Positions 10,606 through 21,580 of a stretch of 64,000 nucleotides of DNA are shown piece after piece (position 1 is the first letter of the stretch; each line of letters starts with the position of its first letter). The notes below the pieces were generated by a model. That model did no database searches and was not told the DNA's origin. It saw only the letters and a program-made list of their open reading frames with translations. Source of the stretch: Sympetrum striolatum (lineage: Eukaryota > Arthropoda > Insecta > Odonata > Libellulidae); the NCBI GenBank assembly GCA_947579665.1, contig OX388350.1, positions 88,865,152 to 88,929,151 on the forward strand. The letters run 5' to 3'. The translations under genes were made by a program, and so were the position numbers.

Positions 10606-12555
10606 TAACCCAACATTCTTCCAGCGATGCTGGCCGATGTTCAAAAGCCAATCCGTATCATTGAAATAACATTAAAATGAAGGGTAAATCATAAGATTGA
10701 TTTGAGGAAATTACAATTCCCTACTATGAATTTTGACGCACAAGACAACGTAAAATTAATTTAATGGGCAATATTAAAAGTACCCGAACCACTTTTAACG
10801 ATTAGCATTATAAGTAAAGATTTGGGAGACTTTCCGGAGGAATGTATTCTGTTTGAAGTTCCTCCCTTATCTTGCCACGTCAGCAAGGGGAGAGGATGCT
10901 ACAAATAAGTACGGTAGCTTCCAAATTTGTGTGCAGCCCGGAAAGCAGTCATGGGTGAGCATAACCATGCATTGGAGGCCACCATCAAATCTGAACATAA
11001 AGGACATTACAAGGATCCGTAATAATGTGCGCTAAAACATGTATGCACGTTTCTCTGCAAACTGATAAACCAAGGTTAAAAACTAATTTTTACTCAAAGG
11101 CATAAGCTAAATGCCTAATTGCTGTACAAGATATCCTCCTGTTCATCATTGAATGTCCTCGGCAATATTCCCTAAACATGGTTTAATTTTCCCTTTCGCA
11201 AAAGCTTTATGTCTATCACCTGAGGTACTTTAAGGAGCACAGTATCTCACATCCCACTTATGACGTTTTTCTCTATTCTATATATATAAAAAAGGAAAAC
11301 TATAAGAATTTAACTTTTAAACCAGTAAACTTTGTTCGATACAACCCTCCGACCGTTTGTCCTATACAACCCGAACTTCAACGCCTTGATTATGCGTATT
11401 GCCAGGTCTAGGTATATTTACTTCCTACAGTATAAAGAATAGCAACCCTTGCATCTAACAAAATACTAAAGACGTTAATGTACTTATATTCAGATAAGCT
11501 ACGTAGCTTCAAAGTTATCTCTGGAAAACTCGCAAAAAAAAACAAATAATTGACTATTACTTGCAAACGCACATACTGTTCGATATTGCAGGCGTCCTAA
11601 TTACTCACAAAAGTGGCTAAAAATGAGATGTCATCAGCAGCCAAAGCATTAAATAATACTTTTCCGATGCAAACGGCAGTCCGATACTACCAGACCTTCC
11701 GCGTTTTTACTTTTAATTTCTTAAGAGTTTAGAATGCATTCAGCGATAGGTGTGGTTGCAATCGCCCCAAAGTAATTTATTTCTAATATCCAATCATTCT
11801 TATGGAAATCGCATTGCATTATTCGAATGGTGACAAAGCGATAGCTGAGATCTTTAGAACATCTGTTAAGCCTCTGTTACATACAAACTCCTCAAATCAA
11901 AGAAAACAGAAGATATTGGGAAGAAATTGCCTTGAGATAGATGGAGAAAAATGACTTTTGATGGTGAATATCGACAAAAGAATGAATAGAGTCAAGGTAA
12001 CAAAGCAATATAATAACAATAGTAAATTGTCTTTATTTGGGCGAGATTGAGACTAAAAAATCTCTTATTCCATCTAACTCATCGTCATTAATTATAAAAT
12101 TAGAAGTAGAAACAATTAGAAGAATTGTGGATGTGAAAAACCAAAGAGATTCTGAGGAAAAAATCCACAGCAGGAAAACACCCACGAGGAAGGGGGGTGT
12201 GAAAAACCTGCGCGAACTAATCGATAGTAATAGCTAAAAGATAAGAAAAAAGAACATTAAAAAATAAAGAAATGCACTACCAATAAGTTTTTAAATACGA
12301 TATATAAATAAGAATCAGTTCACATTTTAAAAAAGATAGCAATGTACAAAATAACATAAAACAAACAAAAAAGAAAAATAAGGAAAAAGTACATGGATTT
12401 TCATCCATAAAGTACAATATGAGACATAAAAAGAGTATTATAAAAAACATTATTGAAATAATACACACAGTATATACAACTCAAAATTTTATATAACAAA
12501 GACATTTAGGTAACTCTAAATAAGAAAAAAGAAACAGGTGAGAATTATTACTTAC
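10606..12555. other. Intergenic, AT-rich
   Basis: No recognised gene or RNA. 12240-12540 is extremely A-rich on the + strand and may be 3' UTR or tail sequence of the LINE that follows on the minus strand. Confidence 0.45.
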
Positions 12556-12559
12556 AAAG

Positions 12560-13530
12560 ACAGAGAAAGCATCTTATGCGTTGAGAGGAAGAGCAAAATG
12601 AGTATTTACAGGATGGAGGAGATTTATTTTCATGTCAGGGCTTTGAAAGATTCCAGCAAGGATAGAGAAGATGATTCAGTAAATTCATATTGAAAGAAAG
12701 TAGTAGTGTGGCTTTGGGATTCGGAAGTCTATCTAGCCGAAGGTAAGTAAGGCATTTTCTCTTGAAAGAGGACACAGAGAGCTTGGTATTAGCCGGAAGA
12801 GAATTCCATAGCTTGCATTTGCAATGCAGGAGTTGTGGAATGTTTCAGTTCGGTGGTGAGAGAGTTAGCAGAAGAGGTGGTGAGAGAGTCAAGTAGTTTT
12901 TTGCATCTCCTTGTGTTACGGTTATGTACTGAATCCAAACATACGAATTCGTTTGCGATGTATTCAGGAGTATGTGTGTGTAGGATGTTTCGGAATGAAC
13001 AAAGAATGTGTAGCTCTCTGCGAGAATCTAACTTCAACTAGCCTAATTTATCTTACGATTCAGATACATGGTCGTATTTTCTCAAATTAAAAATAAATCT
13101 CACAGCTGCATTCTGAGCTCGCTGCAGTTTAAGAGTTAGTTCACCGGACAAGTCTTGGTAGATAATGTCTCAAAGTGAGGCATAATTAGAGACTTCACGA
13201 TCTGTGCTTTCAGAGAAGAAGGGAGAAAATATCCTAAGCGCCTGAGATTTTGAAGGGACATATATACTTTCTTACAACAATTTGTTACTTGCTGCGACCA
13301 TTGGAGATTTTCATTTATGAAAAGGCCAAGATTATTTACTGAATTACTCAAGGGGATTTCAAATCCGTTTAAGGTGGGCTTGGGAATCATATCGACATTA
13401 AAATTCTTTAAAAGTTTAGAATTGCCAATGATGATGGCTTACGACTTGGTTGGGTTAAGGGCAATGAGGTCATTTCTGCTCCATTCCTTTAAAAGCTCGA
13501 TCTTAGTTCAACAAATACATTGATTGAGGA
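12560..13530 (-). pseudogene. LINE C-terminal RT region, degenerate, minus strand
   Basis: Read on the minus strand, 13500-13136 encodes a typical C-terminal segment of a jockey/CR1-type reverse transcriptase: LNPTKS, a stop codon, AIIIGNSKLL, then NLGLFINENLQWSQQV and SLQNLRRLGYFLPSSLKAQIVKSLIMPHFE. After a frame change it continues with LQRAQNAAVRFIFNLRKYDHVS, and then a separate open stretch 13037-12789. The catalytic part of the RT is absent. Stops and frameshifts show an inactive 5'-truncated copy. It is a different family from the LINE at 8355. Confidence 0.75.
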
Positions 13531-14171
13531 AGGTCTGTTGAACTGGAGTCTAAATAGATTATCATCATTCGATAATATATGCACTATATAATCCATAGAC
13601 TTCAGGTCTACGTAATCCGTAAAATTTCAATGGCCTACCGAAATAATAGTTAAAATTATTTTGAAATAAAGTTTAGAAACATATTAAAAGGCATTAAAAT
13701 TAGAATCTAGTAAGGTTTACGACTTTTTCTAATTGACTTATTTATCTCTCGCCGAAGTGATCGATTAGCAACATCATTTAAGAATATCACCGAAAAAGAA
13801 CCACTAAATTAAGCGTATTAAAAAAATGAATGTAAAATTTTGACGAATGGCCAATCGGAATAACAAAATAGATACGTAAAAAAGGCAAATGAATGAGGGT
13901 GACCTCCGGAATGAGCATTGCTGAAGAGAAAATCGGAAAATATTCCTCGTAATTGTATCTTTTTAGTATTTATTTGGATGCTAAGATGTTTCTTTTAGTA
14001 AAATCAAAGACAGACATCGAGATGACAATTGAAACAAACTTTGTTTGTATTCCCAGGGAAAAACCTTTTTTTATATCGTCATCATTTCTTCCTTCCAAAA
14101 AGTGGAAACTTATACTTTTGATAATAACGGGGTTATGTTCTTAGTATGATATTATTTTAAAGGTGAAAAAT
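13531..14171. other. No recognised feature
   Basis: AT-rich sequence with only short uninformative frames. Confidence 0.45.
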
Positions 14172-14388
14172 AGTGACTTGGCTGGGACCCAGGTCTCCCA
14201 CTTTCTGGGCAACCACTCAACTACCACGTCCTTCTCACTTCTGTAGACGGTCAGCTAAGTGGCGCGCGCCTCCCAACCACAATGTCCTCTCTAGGACTCA
14301 CACGAACGAGGGAAACGTTGAACTCGGTAGTTCGGTGGGTAGAACACCTGCCCGGAAAGTGGGAGACCTGGGTCCCATCCAAGTCACT
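14172..14388. repeat. tRNA-related SINE pair forming an inverted repeat
   Basis: Arms 14172-14225 and 14326-14388 are near reverse complements. The right arm reads GGTAGTTCGGTGGGTAGAAC, like an A box, followed about 30 nt later by GACCTGGGTCCCATCC, a degenerate B box. The left arm is the same module inverted, with GGTAGTTGAGTGG as its A-box-like part. This fits two head-to-head copies of a short tRNA-derived SINE head, or one palindromic element. No poly-A tail is evident. Confidence 0.65.
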
Positions 14389-15238
14389 ACTCAGTATAAA
14401 TTTGGTTAAGCAGCACACTTTCATGTGAAAATTCAATTCTTTCCAACATTTGACATTAGTTCGCTCAGAAGAGAGAATTCCTATTATTGAAATCATTTGA
14501 ATGTTAGCGACCCAAAGTCCTTTCCCTCCTAAACAGCATAAGAAAAAAACTAACACAGAGAGAAAGAGTGATAAAGGGACTGTCGTTTATCGAAGTCAAT
14601 TACTCTCGGATAAATGCAGATCGATGAATCCACTCGCATCCCATTGGAGCTCCGCGATGACGTACACTGGTGACGTCACTACTCTCGCTATCGATCCTGG
14701 CGCCCTCTTTCTGCCGAAGGCGATATTTACGTTACATTTCCATGCGGTTGTAATAAGAGGCCATCGTATTGTAAACCATTGCAATAACCCAATTTTAAAA
14801 ATGCGTTCTAAATGCTTTTGGCTGTTCAATCGATAGTCTCAGTCTGCGCACATGAAGACTTTCGCCAGGACGAAACCACTCGTTTTCTTCAATTTCATTT
14901 TACATTCATTTCGGTGACGAGCAGCGCCACCTCAATTTATTCCGATGAATGGACGAAATCGGAACGAGAAAATTTCGACAGAACGTGACTTTCCTTGAAT
15001 GCGTTTCCATTCGAAACAATAATATATTAGAGACACGAAGTTTACTTCAACCGCGTAAACTGGAATCAAAAGAAATATTTCCCTCTTGAAGAGACTCCAT
15101 TGAGGCCTTCCAAATTATTCAACAAATAATGGGATTATTTTAAATTCTCAACCATCGTCCGAATTAAGCGCTTTAAACGAAAACTTGAATTTTTGTAAAT
15201 TGTACTCCTCGCATTATAACTTAAGGAAAAGTGAAATT
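14389..15238. other. No recognised feature
   Basis: Moderately GC-balanced sequence. No gene or known repeat seen. Confidence 0.4.
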
Positions 15239-15295
15239 CAGGGGTCTCCAAACCCGAGGACCGCATTAACTATAAAACAGGAGTTTGGGGACCGA
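15239..15295. repeat. Short hAT-type terminal repeat remnant
   Basis: CAGGGGTCTCCAAACCC at 15239 is followed by its approximate reverse complement GTTTGGGGACCG ending at 15294. CAGGGGT-CCAAAC ends are characteristic of hAT-superfamily termini. Only about 57 bp remain, so this is at best a tiny internally deleted copy. Confidence 0.4.
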
Positions 15296-15511
15296 AAAAG
15301 AATCAAAACATAGATGTTGTTTTTAATTATTAATTTAATATTATTAAATACAATAATAATTCTATTTTAATTCGGTAAAAACGTTACATCCGCGTAAACG
15401 GTGGCAGGATACACGTAAATTTCCGTGATTATTTTCCGTGGATAAAAAGGTCTGCCGGATGAGAGGGAGACTGACACAATCAATTCTGGATCCACGAAGA
15501 TGCATACAATT

Positions 15512-15590
15512 GACTCTATACAATACCTTTGAATAGAGACTGAGACTGACTGACTGAGAGGAGACTGACAATACAATACCTTTGAATGCC
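15512..15590. repeat. Short tandem duplication
   Basis: ATACAATACCTTTGAAT occurs twice, near 15518 and 15572, separated by GACTGA/GAGACTG repeats. This is a simple local duplication. Confidence 0.6.
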
Positions 15591-16220
15591 CCAGAGGAAG
15601 GAATTACTGTTTTTCCTCGAAACGAGCAACCAAAAGCATTTGGTTTTATTAAATATAATGAAAAAAATGGAAATTTTCAAATTATAAATATAAATCCAAA
15701 GAAAATAAATGGGCGTATTTATTGCCAAGTTATCTACGTTACAGACTTTTTATTTTACTACAAATAAATCGCCTTTAATTAAAAGAAGGGATGATGAATG
15801 TAACAGATACGTATCGTTCGGTATGTTGGACATTGGTTCTTCTTTGTCTGGAAAACAAAATGTCATCCTAAAGATGAAACCATAAATGTGTGTGATTGGT
15901 GCTAATCATTCTCTAGAATGGAGGAATCTAAGACGCAAAGTGGCAGCCCTGATTGCCTTCGCTTCTAAGCAACAGATAACTCGGTGAATTCATATTATCG
16001 GACTAAGCGCATCACGTAGAAAAAATTAGCATCTCATACCGTTGTTGACAACATATTGCCACTATCTTTAGATCAAATCTTTCGGTTATCCTATTTAGGG
16101 CCATCTTTTCATGTTTCTAATTTGTGTCACTCAATGTAGAGTCTATTTGATAGGATGGGGCAACATTTGAGGAAAGAAATAAATGCAACGAACGCCATCC
16201 AAATAACGATAATTCAACCG
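15591..16220. other. No recognised feature
   Basis: A short open frame at 15582-15767 has no recognised domain. The rest is AT-rich with no further signal. Confidence 0.4.
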
Positions 16221-16230
16221 CGGGGAAAGG

Positions 16231-17087
16231 GGTACAGGGGAGCCCGGGGCAGAACCAAATCGAAAATACGTTTTAAAATACAACGGGTTACTTAAGAATG
16301 CTGTAAATTTTTCTATGAACACATTATAGATTATTAATCTATAAAATACAATTATATCGTAAGAAAACGTATGACCGATATGTTTATTTTCATAAACAAA
16401 GCATTATGTCGTTCTGCCCGTTGTACCATGCCCGGCAGAGTGGGGTGGTAAAGATAACTGACTACAAAAACAATTAAAACTAGTGGAATTGCAGACAATA
16501 TTAGTTTAATCTACATTTACATTGCTTAAAGTTGCTATAAAGGTTTAACTACAGCTGTCACTGAATGAGACCTTTCCTTAAACCTATTCACAAAATTCAC
16601 ACTCTAGGACATCAGCTATTTTTTATAATTCCATGGCTGTTGCATCAGATGTTGCTTTGCGAACACATTAAGTTGGATGTCTCCTAAGAAATATATCTGA
16701 AATCGATAGTAGTTAACAACATTGCACGGAACTACTCCACGGATTCAGGTTAGGGAGCTGAAGTCCCTCGAGAAAGATACGTATACAAACGTTTTACTAC
16801 ACGAAACGAAATACTATTAAAATTACTTGAAGCATTTACTAACTATAGCTGTAATGTAAACAAGTATGTATACTTCTCCCTGGTTACAAGAACCTCAAAA
16901 GTTACAATGCGGTAGCAAAAAAATCACACAACGGAAACTTCAAACACCAACGCTCAAGTAAACCAGACTAACATAAATGCCGTAGAGTAACATGTTGGTC
17001 TATTTATGCTTATTGTCGCTCAGAAGCAATATCTTTTTGACACAGTAAAACGACGAACTTCATGGCACTCTGCCCCGCCTTCCCCTA
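16231..17087. mobile_element. Putative nonautonomous DNA element with GC-rich ends
   Basis: The left edge GGGGAGCCCGGGGCAGAA and the reverse complement of the right edge AGGGGAAGGCGGGGCAGAGT are similar GC-rich terminal repeats in an AT-rich background, about 850 bp apart. A related CCCGGCAGAGTGGGG sequence occurs inside near 16430. No coding capacity is seen, and target duplications could not be defined. The superfamily is undetermined. Confidence 0.45.
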
Positions 17088-17185
17088 AGTTTAAATGATC
17101 AGCATGAATTTGAAATAACTCAACGAATGAAGTATCGTTTCCCCAGAATTACGACCTCCTGCGAATTAAAAATACTAATCACAGT

Positions 17186-17342
17186 GGAAAAAACGGACTT
17201 TAAAAAAGTCTGACGGGGCCGTAAATCGACACAACCCTTGCTCACGAAGTCCCCAAAATGCTTTTTAAAATGTTCTGGCCGCTTAGATGGTTCCCGGGTT
17301 CGATTCCCGGCCCCGTCAGACTTTTTCAAGTCCGTTTTTCCT
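17186..17342 (+). repeat. tRNA-derived SINE with an inverted tail copy
   Basis: The core at 17250-17342 shares ACGAAGT-CCCAAA, AATGTTCTGG and the tail CAGACTTTTTCAAGTCCGTT with the sequence at 62860-63012. It carries an intact B box GGTTCGATTCC at 17297-17307 but lacks the A-box region kept in the other copy. The tail segment 17309-17341 is repeated as its reverse complement at 17186-17220, so the locus folds into a hairpin with about 33-bp arms and an 88-nt loop. Confidence 0.7.
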
Positions 17343-17814
17343 TTGGAATTTTCCTCTTATATGCAAAGTTACCTCAACCCTTTCACTAATCAGTTTGCTA
17401 AAATGAAAATTCGCGAAGTCGTAATTTGAAACTGAGACAGCGAAATCTACAAAGATAGTACAGTGCAAAGTAAAATTATAAATACCCAAACTTAATTAAT
17501 TAGTTCACTAAGTTATTAAGCACTGCATTCACTCTGGAAATCGAAAATTTTTCGATCGTAGAAACGAATAGCGAAACAAACGCGTTGATAAGTGGGTATC
17601 ACCCGAAACTGGCCTTAGGTTCGTTGAGGCCCACGCATGCAAGGCTGCGATAGGGCATTATGTACTAAATACCCGCCATATATTACTTATTTTTCGCCAC
17701 AGTTCCTTTGCATTTAATGTACTTGCTGCATTACTAAACGACAATTTTTGCTACAAAACGACGGGACATGTTTTAACTATTAACTAAAAATGTTGTATCT
17801 ATTTTTAATATATA
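17343..17814. other. No recognised feature
   Basis: AT-rich sequence leading to the B-box array. Nothing recognised. Confidence 0.4.
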
Positions 17815-17968
17815 TTATTCCTTCTCCGGATTCACTCATATGTATTCATATATATATATCTATCTATTATATATAGATGCTTCTCCGGATTCATTCATGG
17901 ATATACCTATCTATTATATATAGATGCTTCTCCGGATTCATTCATATATATACCTATATAGATAGATA

Positions 17969-19071
17969 GGATACAAATTCACAGCCTAAACTACAAGCGT
18001 CATTGATCTGAAATTTTTATGACATATTGGCCATAACGTGAAACCCCCAGGAAAAAAGAGACTTTGATCCTCAGTGTCATAGGTTCGATTCCAGAGGGCC
18101 CCAAAGTCCCGATTTTTCCCGTTTGAATGCATTGCCGTGATTTTCGGGAATTAAAAAAAAATACTTTCCGGATAGGTAGAGAAGTAAAACTCAAGGTGCC
18201 TATATTTATGGTCTTGGACTTTCGAAAACATCAATCACTTTTACAAAAGTTATCCTGGGTTCGATGCTAGGACGATGCAAAGATCTGCCCTTTAAAATAC
18301 ATGGGAGCCGTTTTTCATTATTTTTTTAGATGCACTTATCGAAATGATAGGATGTTCGTGCTTGGCTGGAAGATGTATGGTACGAATAAGTTTTAGAAAA
18401 AAATTTTCATAAGACCGTACTGTTCCTGGGTTCGAAGCCAGAGCACAATAACGTTTCTCTCATAAGGAATATAAAGGAAAAGTAGGACGTCATTTGAGGC
18501 AGTTGTAACCAATATTTCTGCTTGAATTTGCATACGCGGTTAGAGATGGTGTTTTTCTTTTGTGCTGCATAGAAAGTATTGCCTGAAAGACCCGGGTTCG
18601 ATGCCGGGCGGTAAAAATATCACCCATATATAATACTATGGGGTATCTTTTCATAATTTTTTTATGCATTTATCGATATGTAAGGGAGCTCTTGCTTAGA
18701 TGGAAGATGTATATTAACACTTTGTTTAAGAAAAAAAATAGATAAGACCATGCTGTTCCTGGGTTCAATGCCAGAGCACATTATAATTTCTCAAATAAGG
18801 AGTGTATGTGAATAGTAGGACGTCGTTTGAGGTAGTTGCACCTAATAGTTTTGCTTGAATTTTCACACATAGTTTGATATGGTAATTTTCTATTTTGCTG
18901 CATAGTAAGTACACCAGGAAGACCGGGGTTCGCTGCCAGGTGATTAAATTGCAGCGAATTCTACGAATATTTTGAATTTTTTTTTTCTTTTGATGTCCGT
19001 CCCGATATGATGCCGATATGAAATTAGTGTTGTCGATCTGCTTGCAGTATGCAAGCTACATTTTACTCGTA
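17969..19071 (+). repeat. Array unit 1 (class II, + orientation)
   Basis: Length 1103 bp. B-box cores start at 18082 (F), 18258 (E), 18429 (G), 18595 (A'), 18762 (G) and 18927 (A), with spacings of 176, 171, 166, 167 and 165. The unit ends with the hairpin terminus at about 19040-19071. Confidence 0.85.
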
Positions 19072-19128
19072 TCTATTATATATAGATGCTTCTCCGGATT
19101 CATTCATATATCATATATATATATAGAG

Positions 19129-20236
19129 AGGATACAAATTCACAGGCTAAACCACAAGCGTCATTGACTTGAAATTTTTACGACGTATTGGCCATAACGT
19201 GTAACCTCCAGAAAAATTGCGACTTTGAACCTCAGTGTCATGGGTTCGATTCCAGAGGGGCCCAAAGTCCCAATTTTTTCCATTTAAATGCATTGCTCAT
19301 ATTTTCAGGAATTTTAAAAAAATACTTCCCGGATAGGTAGAGAATTAAAACTCTAGGAGCCTATATATATAGTTAAGATCTATCGAAAACATAAATGACT
19401 TTTACGGAAAATATCCTGGGTTCGATGCTAGGACGATGCAAATATCTGCCCTTTAAAATACATGGGAGTACTTTTTCATTATTTTTTTGACGCACTTATC
19501 AAAATGATAGGAAGTTCGTGCTTAGCTGGAAGATATACGGTAAGAGTTAGTTTTAGAAAAAAAATTTCATAAGCCCGTTTTATTCCTGGGTTCGATGCCA
19601 GAGCACAATAACTTTTATCTCATAAGGAATACAAGGGAAAAGTAGGACGTCGTTTGAGGCAGTTAAAAGCAATATTTCTGCTTGGATTTGCATATGTAGT
19701 TAGAGATGGTGATTTTCAGTTGTGCTGCATAGAAAGTATTGCCAAAAAGACCCGGGTTCGATGCAGGGTGGTAAATATATCCCCCATATATAATACATTG
19801 GGGTAACATTTCATAATTTTTTTATGCATTTATCGATACGATTCGTAGTTCTTTCTCACATAGAAGATGTATATTAAGATTTACTTTATGAAAATAAAAT
19901 AGATAGGACCATACTGTTACTGAGTTCGATGGCAGAGCACATAAACTTTTCTCTCATCAAGAATATAAGGGAAAAGTAGAACGTCGTTTTAGGCAGTTGC
20001 AGATAATATTTCTGCTTGAATTTTCACGGATAGTTAGAGATGGTGAACTTATAATGTGCTGCATAGTAAGTATCACCAGGAAGACCCGGGTTCGATGCCG
20101 GACGAATAAAATGCAGCGAATAATCAGAATATTTTCAATCCATTTATTTTTCTTTTGACGGCCTTCCCGATATGATGCCGACATGAAATTAGTGTTGTCG
20201 ATCTGCTTGCAGTATGCAAGCTACATTTTACTCGTA
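19129..20236 (+). repeat. Array unit 2 (class II, + orientation)
   Basis: Length 1108 bp. Cores start at 19243, 19419, 19589, 19755, 19923 (degenerate, AGTTCGATGGC) and 20089, with spacings of 176, 170, 166, 168 and 166. Order and termini are as in unit 1. A (GATA)n tract follows. Confidence 0.85.
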
Positions 20237-20258
20237 TAGATAGATAGATAGATAGATA

Positions 20259-21530
20259 GGATACTAATTCACAGCCTAAACCACAAGCGTCATTGACTTG
20301 AAATTTTTACGACGTATTGGCCATAACGTGTAACCGCCAGAAAAATTGCGATTTTGATCCTCAGGGTCATGGGTTTGATTCCAGAGGGCCCCAAAGTCGC
20401 GATTTTCCCCATAAGGATACATGGCGGGGATTTTCGAAAATTTTTTTGGTGCATTTCCCGGGAAAGGAGAGATTTGAAATTCAAGGGATCGCTAGACGAC
20501 GGGCATATCTAAAGGAAACCATAAAGACATCTACGAATATTATCCTTGGTTCGATGCTAGGTCGGGGCAAAAATCGGCCGTTTAAAATGCATTGTGGCAA
20601 TTTTTAAGATATTTTTTGGACCCTTTTCCGATGGCATAGAAACTTGAAATTCGGTATGAGGTTAGATACTATAAAAATATATCATATTCGAATTTTTTTA
20701 TATTCGCTGATGTTCCTTGGTTCGATCCAAGAGGGGTTTTAATTCCTCAATGCATTTCTTACGGAGATAACGGAAACAAACTTTAGGTACTTCCCGGCAC
20801 GATATCGACTTCAAACTTTGCATATAGAAAGATCAAGTCCATACAAATCAAACAGTGCATTCACAGCTAGCAATGTGTCCTGGGTTCGACACCAGGTGTC
20901 TCTGCAATCAGAAGTTGATCCGATTTTTAGGAATTATTTTAAAACCTTTACCAATAATATAGAAACTTGATATTTGGCATATAGATAGAGATCATAAATA
21001 AATTTCAGAAACATTTTTTAGATTTCCAAGAAATGCATTGAGAAGTGCAAATGGCCCTCTGGGATCGAACCAAGGACCATCAGCGAACATTTAAAATTCA
21101 ATTATGAAATATATTCAACATATATATCCACGTGCCGAGTTTCAAGTATCCATGTTATCGGGAAAGGATCCAAAAAAAATCTTCAAATTCGCCACAATGC
21201 ATTTTAAACGGCCGATTTTTGCCCCGACCTAGCATCGAACCATGGACCATATTCGGCGATGTCTTTTGATTTTAGTTGGATATGCACGGCTTCTAGCGAT
21301 CCCTCGAATTTCAACTCTCTCCTTTTCCGGGAAGTGCCTCAAAAAATGTTTCGAAAATCCCCGCCATGTATTCTTATGGGGAAAATCGCGACTTTAAGGC
21401 CTTCTGGAATCGAACCCATGACACTGAGGTTCAAACCCGCAATTTTTCTGGCGGTTATACGTTATGGCCAATACGTCGTAAAAATTTCAAGTTGATGACG
21501 CTTATAGTTTAGGCTGTGAATTAGTATCCT
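20259..21530. repeat. Array unit 3, foldback unit (F-E-D-C then D-E-F inverted)
   Basis: Plus-oriented cores start at 20372, 20548, 20719 and 20883. The series then flips to minus-oriented cores at 21061, 21231 and 21406. Both outer ends are the same non-hairpin terminus, and no hairpin terminus is present. The switch lies between 20990 and 21040, where module C/B sequence (GATTTCC) joins an inverted D module (AAGAAATGCATTGAG). The unit is a near-palindrome of about 0.55-kb arms. Confidence 0.85.
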
Positions 21531-21580
21531 ATCTATCTATCTATATCCTTGAATGAATCCGGAGAAGCATCTATATTTAA

